Notes under the pieces: model-generated
Seen by the model: only the letters and a program-made list of their open reading frames with translations
Databases searched by the model: none
What the model was told of the DNA's origin: nothing
Part shown: piece by piece, positions 14,732 through 21,052 of the stretch
Numbering within the stretch: position 1 is the stretch's first letter
Layout: the number at the start of each line of letters is the position of its first letter
Assembly (NCBI GenBank): GCA_041394885.1
Contig: JAWKHI010000068.1
Location: forward strand, 1 to 22,215
DNA length: 22,215 nucleotides
DNA from: DSOI01 sp041394885
GTDB lineage: Bacteria; Acidobacteriota; Terriglobia; Bryobacterales; Bryobacteraceae
Reading direction: 5' to 3'
Made by a program: the position numbers and the translations under genes

Positions 14732-16435
14732 ATGCAACGCGCTCTTCTCACGCTCCTCGCACTCCTCGCAACTGCCACCGCTCACGCGCAAATACCGAAG
14801 ATCGCACCCGATCTCAACTCCCTGCTTGGAGGCTCGGCCCCGGTCAGGGTCATCGTCCAATACAACCACGTGCCCCTCCCCCTGGACCTGTCCAAGCTCC
14901 AGTTGCTCGGCGCTCTCGTCAAGGCTCAGCACTCGCTGATCTCCGCCGTCACCGCCGAACTGCCCCCGGCGGCCGTCCTGTCCCTGGTCGCCGATCCCAC
15001 CGTCACCTATGTCAGCCCCGATCGCACCCTCGCTGGTACAGTCGATCTCACCACCGCCGCCTCTGGGTCCACGGTGGCAAACAACGCCGGTCTCGACGGC
15101 GCTGGTATCGGCATCGCCGTTATCGACAGCGGCATCTTTCCCCATACGGACCTCGAACAGGCTGACTCCCCAGCCTCCCGCGTCGTCTACCGCGAGAGCT
15201 TCATCGGAGGCAAACTCTTTGACGACTACGGCCATGGCACCCATGTCGCAGGCATCGCCGCCGGCAACGGCAAGTCGGCTTCCGGCCCCGGCTACACCCG
15301 TAACTTCAAAGGGGTCGCGCCGCGCGCTCACCTCGTCGATCTCCGCGTGCTCGATGCCAATGGCTTCAGTAGCGACAGCGCGGTCGTGGCCGCCATCGAG
15401 CGCGCCGTTGAACTGAAGGCGCGATACAACATCCGCGTCGTCAACCTGTCCCTCGGACGGCCCATTCAAGAGAGCTACTACCTGGATCCGCTCACCCGCG
15501 CCGTCGAACAGGCCTGGAAGAAAGGGCTGGTCGTCGTCTGCGCCGCCGGCAATCTCGGCCGCAACACCTACGCCACCATCGTCTCGCCCGCCAACAGCCC
15601 ATACGCCATCACCGTCGGCGCGATGAAGACCAATGGCACCGCCGCCCGCTCCAACGACGAGATCGCCAGCTACAGTTCCAAAGGTCCCACCTGGATCGAC
15701 CTCGGCGTCAAGCCGGATCTCGTCGCCCCAGGCAATCTGGTCAGTTCCCTCCTCGCGCCCGGCTCCTCGCTGGTCGAACATCTCCCCGCCAATGTGGTCG
15801 CCTCTTCCTCCTACGGTCCCGCCGGAAACCTCCCGGCCTACATCACCATGAGCGGGACCAGCATGGCTGCGCCCGCCGTCAGCGGCGCCGCCGCGATCCT
15901 GATCCAAAAGGATCCTTCCCTCACCCCGGACACCGTCAAGGCGCGTCTCATGAAGACGGCCTCCAAATCATTCCCCGCTACGAGCGTCGCCGTCGATCCC
16001 AATACCGGCGCCGCCTACCCAAGCGCCTACGACCTTTTCACCGTCGGCGCAGGCTACCTCGATATCCCCGCCGCCCTGGCCAACTCGCAAAGCATGCAGG
16101 GGCCGGCTCTCTCCGGCCAAGCCGTCTACCTGCCCCTGCTGAACAAAGCCCTCGTAGTCAAGGATGCCGCCGCCGGCTGGGGCGTCACCGGCGCTTGGAG
16201 CCTCGCGGCCGTGTACGGACCTGCCCGCTTCGAGTCCGTGTTGTTCGGGTTACCGGTGTGGGGTGCGGCGAATCCGGCCGGTTCGTCCGCGATCTGGGGC
16301 ACCGCCGCCTCATGGGGCACCGCGGCTTCCTGGGGTACTGCCGCCTCTTGGGGGACGGCCGCATCATGGGGGACGGCCGCATCATGGGGAACCGCTGCTT
16401 CGTGGGGTACCAGCATTCCCGGCTCCGGCGAGTAA
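14732..16435 (+). CDS. Secreted subtilisin-like serine protease (S8) with WGTAAS repeat tail
   Basis: This 567-residue protein has a signal peptide (about 1-20, ending AHAQ) and an I9-type propeptide (about 38-100: VRVIVQYNHV, then VTYVSPDR). The S8 domain runs from about 115 to 450. The catalytic triad is D132 (AVIDSGI), H168 (GHGTHVAG) and S377 (SGTSMAAP), with the oxyanion asparagine N274 (AAGN). The protease core is therefore complete. After a linker, residues 522-557 are six exact copies of WGTAAS, then WGTS and a short tail. Similar WG-rich tails occur on exported subtilases of soil bacteria; their role is not established. No Shine-Dalgarno site is seen before ATG 14732. Confidence 0.93.
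   Translation: MQRALLTLLALLATATAHAQIPKIAPDLNSLLGGSAPVRVIVQYNHVPLPLDLSKLQLLGALVKAQHSLISAVTAELPPAAVLSLVADPTVTYVSPDRTLAGTVDLTTAASGSTVANNAGLDGAGIGIAVIDSGIFPHTDLEQADSPASRVVYRESFIGGKLFDDYGHGTHVAGIAAGNGKSASGPGYTRNFKGVAPRAHLVDLRVLDANGFSSDSAVVAAIERAVELKARYNIRVVNLSLGRPIQESYYLDPLTRAVEQAWKKGLVVVCAAGNLGRNTYATIVSPANSPYAITVGAMKTNGTAARSNDEIASYSSKGPTWIDLGVKPDLVAPGNLVSSLLAPGSSLVEHLPANVVASSSYGPAGNLPAYITMSGTSMAAPAVSGAAAILIQKDPSLTPDTVKARLMKTASKSFPATSVAVDPNTGAAYPSAYDLFTVGAGYLDIPAALANSQSMQGPALSGQAVYLPLLNKALVVKDAAAGWGVTGAWSLAAVYGPARFESVLFGLPVWGAANPAGSSAIWGTAASWGTAASWGTAASWGTAASWGTAASWGTAASWGTSIPGSGE
16295..16411 (+). repeat. Six-unit 18-bp tandem repeat encoding WGTAAS
   Basis: Six units of 18 bases (16295-16402) and a partial seventh (WGTS) form the C-terminus of the subtilase. 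Units 4 and 5 are identical in DNA. The others differ, and every difference within the six full units is at a third codon position and is silent. The protein repeat is therefore perfect while the DNA is not, which suggests selection on the peptide. Confidence 0.9.
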
Positions 16436-16574
16436 CGGATTTACAGACGAAAACCGGTAAATTTTCCCTGTTTCCGGCTTCCACGTTCGTCCATTGGTTG
16501 CGTTGTGTCAAGGAAGGTAAACCCTAGGGGCGAATCGATAACTTTCCGCCCCCCTGCGTGATCTTATCGTGTAG

Positions 16575-17618
16575 ATGAAACAAGTTGTCCTCTCCGCTGC
16601 ACTCGCCATCGCCGCAACCGCCCCGATGACCGCGCAGTACGCCACGGTCCGCCCTGCCAGAGCGATCACCCTTTCCGCTGCAACCGATTCCAACACCCCC
16701 ATCGTGCGCCTCGGCGTCAATCAGTACACTATGTTCAGCTCCACGGGTGACCCAATGGTCAGCCAGGGACGCAGTCAAACCCGCTTCCGCGCCGCCCAAC
16801 GCGTTGCGCTCAAAGGCTCCTCGCACTCTCCCATGTGGATCGAATCGGCCTGGCTCGACGAGACCGGCGCCATGTACGCCTGGTATCACTACGAGCGGAT
16901 CATCAATTGCGGCACGCGGGAACAGTCGGTTCCCGCCATCGGCGCCCTTTTGTCCAATGACTCCGGAGCGTCGTTCACCGATCTCGGCTTGGTACTCGAA
17001 TCCTGGGAGCCCGACAATTGCGCCGCGCTGAATGGCTATTTCGCGGGTGGCCACGGTGACTTTACCGTCATTCCGGACCGCGCCGGCAAGTACTTCTACT
17101 TCCACTTCGGCAATTATGGTGGCGAGGTCTCGAGCCAGGGCGTGGCCGTCGCCCGCATGGCCATCGCCGATCGCGATCACCCCATCGGCCGCGTTTGGAA
17201 ATACTACGAAGGCGCATGGAACGAACCCGGCATCGGCGGCCGCCAGACCCCCATCTATCCCGCCGCCGTCGGATGGGAAAGCGCCGACACCGATTCCTTC
17301 TGGGGACCCTCGGTCCACTGGAACACCCATCTCGAGCGTTACGTCATGCTGCTCAACCGCTCCTGCTGCTGGGAAGGCTGGCCGCAGGAAGGCGTCTACG
17401 TCGCCTTCGCCGCCGATCTCAACGAGCCCGGCTCCTGGACGCCCCCGGTCAAGATCGCCGAGGTCGACAACTGGTATCCGCAGGTCATCGGCAGCGGCGC
17501 CGAAGGTAGTGACACCCTCGCCGGCCAAGTCGCCCGCATGTTCGTGCGCGGCAACTCGGAGTGGGAAATCGTGTTCAGCCACGATCCTCCCCCCGCCCCC
17601 GTCGAAGCACCCCAGTAA
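16575..17618 (+). CDS. Secreted protein of unknown function, possibly beta-propeller
   Basis: This 347-residue protein has a clear signal peptide (MKQVVLSAALAIAATAPMTAQ). The mature part is rich in aromatic residues and beta-strand-like blocks such as PMWIESAWLDETGAMYAWYHYE, GHGDFTVIPDRAGKYFYFHFG, DSFWGPSVHWNTHLERYVMLLNR and EGVYVAFAADLNEPGSWTPP. The repeated 'something happened, observed, Trp-rich' blades resemble GH43- or sialidase-type propellers, but no catalytic set can be named. The name stays open. It follows the subtilase by 139 bases on the same strand, and that gap has an imperfect GGGGCG/CGCCCC dyad (about 16527-16555). No ribosome site is seen. The stop at 17616 lies within a 12-base direct repeat. 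Confidence 0.75.
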   Translation: MKQVVLSAALAIAATAPMTAQYATVRPARAITLSAATDSNTPIVRLGVNQYTMFSSTGDPMVSQGRSQTRFRAAQRVALKGSSHSPMWIESAWLDETGAMYAWYHYERIINCGTREQSVPAIGALLSNDSGASFTDLGLVLESWEPDNCAALNGYFAGGHGDFTVIPDRAGKYFYFHFGNYGGEVSSQGVAVARMAIADRDHPIGRVWKYYEGAWNEPGIGGRQTPIYPAAVGWESADTDSFWGPSVHWNTHLERYVMLLNRSCCWEGWPQEGVYVAFAADLNEPGSWTPPVKIAEVDNWYPQVIGSGAEGSDTLAGQVARMFVRGNSEWEIVFSHDPPPAPVEAPQ

Positions 17619-17636
17619 TGCGCGCCCCAGTAATGC
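17610..17636 (+). repeat. 12-base direct repeat spanning the stop codon
   Basis: CCCCAGTAATGC occurs at 17610-17621 and again at 17625-17636, a period of 15 bases or five codons. The first copy holds the TAA stop of the secreted protein and the second holds an in-frame TAA. It looks like a small replication-slippage duplication. Confidence 0.85.
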
Positions 17637-17638
17637 AA

Positions 17639-17673
17639 TGAGGGCCGCGGCTTCTTCCGATCCGCGGCCCTCA
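17639..17673. terminator. Strong hairpin between convergent genes, likely bidirectional terminator
   Basis: TGAGGGCCGCGG (17639-17650) pairs perfectly with CCGCGGCCCTCA (17662-17673) around an 11-base loop. It lies between the secreted-protein gene and the convergent vapC-like gene. Neither side has a long T-run, so the stem itself, or a factor, would have to do the work. Confidence 0.75.
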
Positions 17674-17679
17674 ACGCCT

Positions 17680-18087
17680 TCAGGCCCTTGACCCCAACCT
17701 GCTCAGCCGTTTCAAATCCGTTTGGCCGAAATCTTCGCCCTTGTACGCTAGCGTCATCTGAGTAACTTGCGCGAAAGCGTAACTCATGCAATCTCCATAG
17801 TTCAGTCCTGCCGGATGCCGCCCCTTCCCAAACCGCAGAAACGCCCCCAGGGCCACTGACTGGTGCTCCTTTCGGAACTCGAGCACCTCCGCTTCGATCG
17901 CGTCCAGGTAGCCGCCCAACCCATGCCGCGCATCCAACCCTCTCGCCGCCAGCACGATTCCCGCTTCCAGAACCATCGGCGCGCCCACCGCCACAGCTCT
18001 AGCGCCCTCCAGCAAGTCACGCAACTCGTCCGCGCCCGGCTCCCCTATCAAGGCGCACACTAGCGCCGAACTGTCGAGTAGGATCAT
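17680..18087 (-). CDS. vapC: VapC-type PIN-domain ribonuclease toxin
   Basis: This 135-residue protein has the usual length for VapC. The four acidic PIN residues are present: D5 (LLDSSA), E41 (VLEAGIVL), D99 (LNYGDCMSYAFA) and D119 (YKGEDFGQTD, with D124 as a further acid). The HPAGLNYGD block is typical of the VapC30-like group. Such toxins cut RNA unless bound by VapB. The start at 18087 overlaps the antitoxin stop by four bases (ATGA), and GAGGGGG just upstream supplies the ribosome site. All active-site residues look intact, although the antitoxin start is abnormal. It faces the hairpin at 17639-17673. Confidence 0.93.
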   Translation of the reverse strand: MILLDSSALVCALIGEPGADELRDLLEGARAVAVGAPMVLEAGIVLAARGLDARHGLGGYLDAIEAEVLEFRKEHQSVALGAFLRFGKGRHPAGLNYGDCMSYAFAQVTQMTLAYKGEDFGQTDLKRLSRLGSRA

Positions 18088-18356
18088 GCCCCCTCAGGTC
18101 CAATCCCCAGGATCGCTTCCTCTTCTTCCTTGGTGAGAGTCCGCCCCGCCTCCCCAGGCGGCACTAGCGGCCATACTTCGCGCTTCAGGAAAGCTTCGCC
18201 TCGGCTTCCACGGCCCTGCGGGACAAAATGCAGTTCCAGTTTTGTCTTCCGCTCTTCGAGCGCCCGCCGGATCGCCTCTGTCTTCGTTTCCCGAGCAAGA
18301 TTCGCTACCTCGGCAGCCAGACGTTCGACTTCGGCATTCTTTATATTAAGCGCCGC
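18084..18356 (-). CDS. vapB: VapB-type antitoxin (PSK-operon family) with no recognisable start codon
   Basis: Reading the minus strand gives about 89 residues with no internal stop: ALNIKNAEVERLAAEVANLA, then ETKTEAIRRALEERK, and a conserved tail including EVWPLVPP and TKEEEEAILGIGPEG. This is the typical PSK-type VapB: an N-terminal ribbon-helix-helix-like DNA-binding part, then a toxin-wrapping tail. Relatives start MALNIKN; here the codon in the Met position is GCG (18356-18354). An ATG lies at 18361 but two bases out of phase. A CG duplication in GTGCGGCG would explain it. No ATG, GTG or TTG is in frame until the last quarter. The protein is otherwise intact, so a recent lesion, a sequence error or odd initiation are all possible. 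Confidence 0.8.
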   Translation of the reverse strand, partial: AALNIKNAEVERLAAEVANLARETKTEAIRRALEERKTKLELHFVPQGRGSRGEAFLKREVWPLVPPGEAGRTLTKEEEEAILGIGPEGA

Positions 18357-18658
18357 ACCATAATTCTACCATTCTGCAGAAGTGCAACCCCGCCAGAGCA
18401 ATCCCCCACGGACCGGAATTTATTTCTCCAACGCCCTCAATCACTTCCCGGGATCGGGTTTGCGCGCGCTCTCCATTGCCCCGCTACCCTGAAACCGAGT
18501 GAACGGCAATGGTCCTCAGACAACCACATCAATCCCGATCAAACCCGGGCAAACCCAATTTTTCGCGATCCCAATTTCACATAAGCTCAATGGAATCAAT
18601 AGCCGCAGCGTTCGGGTCCCGCCAGAATCCACATGCGAAACAGAAGGAACAAAGCCAA
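18357..18658. other. Noncoding gap upstream of vapBC
   Basis: No credible gene is seen; the open frames here have no family signature. Next to vapB is the ten-base palindrome TTCTGCAGAA (18372-18381), which could be a VapB operator, although such palindromes are expected by chance. The rest, up to the stop of the TPR gene, has no clear terminator or promoter. Confidence 0.5.
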
Positions 18659-19465
18659 TCACCGCCGTGCCGGACCCTTTGCCTGCGCCTCCTTGAACCG
18701 TCCCAGCGCCTGTCCCGCCTCCGCCCCACGGCCCAATTTTCGGTACGTCTGCGCCAGCAGGTACCATGCCTCGGAATAGTCCCCGTCCAGCTTCACTGCC
18801 TGCTCCAGCCACCGCAGACTCAACTCGTCCTTGCCCAGTTTCGACAACGACTTTCCCGTCAGGAAGGCGTTCCGCGCCGACCCCGGATTGCGCCGCGCCG
18901 CCTCCGCCGCCAACTGAAACGCCTTCTCGTATTGCTCACGCCGCAAAAAGAAATCCGCCAGGTTCGCATGCGCCCAGTCATAATCCGGATGCTTCTTCAT
19001 CACGATATCCAGCGCTTTGAAGAAATGTTTCAGCGCATCGGAATCCCGGTTCAACGCGTCATAGCAAAGCCCCAGGTTGTCCCACGCGCGATGATGCTCC
19101 GCGTCCAGCCGCACCACCCGGTCCAACTGCGCGATCGCCTCCGGATAGCGTTTCTGCTGGTAGTAGAGCCGGCCCAATGCATACAGCGCCGGCACATGGT
19201 TCGGGTCCACCTCCACCGCCGCCCGCATCCGCGCCTCAGCCTCGATCTCTTTGCCGACAAGATACAGCACCTGTCCATGCGCAAGCAGAAGATCCGCGCG
19301 CGGCGGACACTCGGCCACCGCGCGCCCGAACGCCGCCTCCGCCGCTTCGAATTGCTTCGCCTCGAACGCACGCCGCGCATCTTCCACCTGCCTCGGGCAT
19401 TCCCCGCCGCCCTGCCCCTGTGCAAGCCCCTGTGCAAGCAAAGCGAGCGCCAACATGGATAGCAT
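18659..19465 (-). CDS. Exported TPR-repeat protein
   Basis: This 268-residue protein starts at ATG 19465, with AGAGG seven bases upstream. A longer frame upstream lacks a site and would read through the divergent gene. The N-terminus (MLSMLALALLAQGLAQG) is a signal peptide. At least five tetratricopeptide-like repeats follow, for example KQFEAAEAAFGRAVAECP, the block ending VPALYALGRLYYQQKRYPEA, HHRAWDNLGLCYDALNRDSDA, WAHANLADFFLRREQYEKA and SEAWYLLAQTYRKLGRGAEA. TPRs bind other proteins; the partner is unknown. It diverges from the sugar-acid dehydratase gene with 25 bases between the starts. Confidence 0.85.
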   Translation of the reverse strand: MLSMLALALLAQGLAQGQGGGECPRQVEDARRAFEAKQFEAAEAAFGRAVAECPPRADLLLAHGQVLYLVGKEIEAEARMRAAVEVDPNHVPALYALGRLYYQQKRYPEAIAQLDRVVRLDAEHHRAWDNLGLCYDALNRDSDALKHFFKALDIVMKKHPDYDWAHANLADFFLRREQYEKAFQLAAEAARRNPGSARNAFLTGKSLSKLGKDELSLRWLEQAVKLDGDYSEAWYLLAQTYRKLGRGAEAGQALGRFKEAQAKGPARR

Positions 19466-19482
19466 AAAGAAGCCTCTTCTTT
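19466..19482. promoter_or_regulatory. Inverted repeat in the divergent TPR/dehydratase gap
   Basis: AAAGAAG-CCT-CTTCTTT is a perfect seven-base inverted repeat that fills most of the 25-base divergent gap and overlaps the ribosome site of the TPR gene. It could be an operator for both genes or a hairpin that affects TPR translation. It is short and low in complexity, so chance is possible. Confidence 0.35.
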
Positions 19483-19490
19483 CTTCTACT

Positions 19491-21047
19491 ATGCATCCCC
19501 TGTACGTCAAAGTACATCCGCGCGACAACGTCGCCATCATCGTCAATCCCGAGGGCCTTCCCGCGGGCGCGGCCTTCCAGGACGGCCTCACCCTCCGCGA
19601 CGCTATTCCGCAGTCCCATAAGGTCACTCTTGGCCCCATCGCGCGGGGAGAGCCCATATTCCGTTACGGCCAGGTCATCGGCGCCGCCAATCGCGATCTC
19701 GAACCCGGCGCATGGGTCCGCGAGGAAATGCTGGACCTCCCCGTTGCCCCGCCGCTCGATGCACTCCCCCTCGCCACCGATGTCCCGCCCGCTCCCGAAC
19801 CCCTCCCCGGCTTTACCTTCGAAGGCTTCCGCAATCCCGATGGCTCGGTGGCCACCAAAAACATCCTCGGCATCGCCACCACTGTGCAGTGCGTCGCACC
19901 CACCGTCGAATACGCGGTCCGCCGTATCAAGGCCGAACTTCTCCCTCGATTTCCCAATGTCGACGATGCCGTCGCGATCACGCACACCTATGGTTGCGGT
20001 GTCGCCATCGACGCGCCCGGCGCCCAGGTCCCCATTCGCACCCTCCGCGAAATCAGCCGCCACGCCAACTTCGGCGGCGCTCCGCTCGTCGTCAGCCTCG
20101 GCTGCGAAAAGCTGCAGCCGAATCGGCTCTTTCCCAACCAGTCCCTCGAGCGCATGGCTTCCCAACAGTTGCCCGTTCTCTCCGATGACCCCTACGTCGT
20201 CAAGCTCCAGGATCAAGACCTTCGCGGCTTCGGCGAAATCATCGGCGCCATCCTGCGCTACGCCGAGCGCCGCCTCGAAGACTTGAACCGGCGCGAGCGA
20301 TCCACCTGCCCCGCCTCGGACCTCATCGTCGGCCTCCAGTGCGGCGGCAGCGACGCCTTCTCCGGCGTCACCTGCAATCCCGCCGTCGGCTTCGCGGCGG
20401 ACCTCCTCGTCCGCGCCGGCGCCACCGTCATGTTCTCCGAGGTGACCGAAGTCCGCGACGCCGTCCACCTGCTTACTCCCCGCGCCATCAATGAAAGCGT
20501 CGCCCGCGATCTCATCCGCGAGATGCGCTGGTATGACGAATACCTCGCCCGAGGCAGCGCCGACCGTAGCGCCAACCCCACTCCCGGCAACAAACGCGGC
20601 GGCTTGGCCAACGTCGTCGAAAAGGCGCTCGGCTCGGTCGCCAAGGCTGGAACCACGGCCCTCCGGTCGGTGGCCACCCACGGCGAACGCGTCACCGCCA
20701 AAGGCCTCGTCTTCGCCGCTACTCCCGCCGGTGACTTCATGTGTGGCACTCAACAACTCGCCTCCATGAACATGCACGTATTCACCACCGGCGAAGGAAG
20801 CCCGTACGGGCTGGCCCTTGTCCCTGTCGTCAAGGTCTCCTCCCGTACCGCGCTCGCCGAACGCTGGTATGACTTGATCGACGTCGACGCCGGACGCATC
20901 GCCACCGGCGAGGCATCCATCGAAGACATCGGATGGGAGTTGTTCCGCTTCCTGATCGATGTGGCGAGCGGCCGCAAAAAAACCTGGGCCGATCACTGGG
21001 GGCTCCATAACGCTCTCGCACCATTTAACCCCGGGCCGGTCACCTAA
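19491..21047 (+). CDS. UxaA-family sugar-acid dehydratase (galactarate/altronate dehydratase-like)
   Basis: This 518-residue protein is close in length to galactarate dehydratase GarD. The N-terminal SAF-like part covers about residues 5-75 (VKVHPRDNVAIIVNPEGL, ARGEPIFRYGQVIGAA). The catalytic part begins at about 105 with GFRNPDGSVATKN, then ITHTYGCG, SLGCEKLQPN, VGLQCGGSDAFSGVTCNPA and ANPTPGNKRGGLANVVEKALGSVAKAG, all UxaA/GarD signatures with conserved Cys residues near the iron site. It would dehydrate an aldarate or aldonate to a 2-keto-3-deoxy acid in the cytoplasm. Galactarate versus altronate cannot be settled by eye. Start 19491 fits the family N-terminus but has a pyrimidine-rich leader and no ribosome site; an upstream ATG at 19456 is an alternative. 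The next gene begins five bases after the stop. Confidence 0.88.
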   Translation: MHPLYVKVHPRDNVAIIVNPEGLPAGAAFQDGLTLRDAIPQSHKVTLGPIARGEPIFRYGQVIGAANRDLEPGAWVREEMLDLPVAPPLDALPLATDVPPAPEPLPGFTFEGFRNPDGSVATKNILGIATTVQCVAPTVEYAVRRIKAELLPRFPNVDDAVAITHTYGCGVAIDAPGAQVPIRTLREISRHANFGGAPLVVSLGCEKLQPNRLFPNQSLERMASQQLPVLSDDPYVVKLQDQDLRGFGEIIGAILRYAERRLEDLNRRERSTCPASDLIVGLQCGGSDAFSGVTCNPAVGFAADLLVRAGATVMFSEVTEVRDAVHLLTPRAINESVARDLIREMRWYDEYLARGSADRSANPTPGNKRGGLANVVEKALGSVAKAGTTALRSVATHGERVTAKGLVFAATPAGDFMCGTQQLASMNMHVFTTGEGSPYGLALVPVVKVSSRTALAERWYDLIDVDAGRIATGEASIEDIGWELFRFLIDVASGRKKTWADHWGLHNALAPFNPGPVT

Positions 21048-21052
21048 GCGCC

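Noticed and set aside
14696..15907. Long minus-strand frame opposite the subtilase
   Set aside because: Gly/Asp/Val-rich shadow with no family; the plus-strand subtilase has its full catalytic triad.
16126..16416. Minus-strand frame with HDAAVP/QEAAVP repeats
   Set aside because: It is the reverse-strand image of the WGTAAS-coding repeat, not a separate repeat protein.
18600..18640. Possible tRNA 3' fragment (GTTCGGGTCCCGCCAGAATCCA-like) downstream of the TPR gene
   Set aside because: The would-be T-stem does not pair and the conserved A58 position is G; no acceptor or anticodon arm is found. Not supported as a tRNA or attachment site.
19236..21008. Long minus-strand frame opposite the UxaA-like dehydratase
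   Set aside because: Gly/Asp/Ala-rich shadow that also crosses the divergent gap; no family signature.
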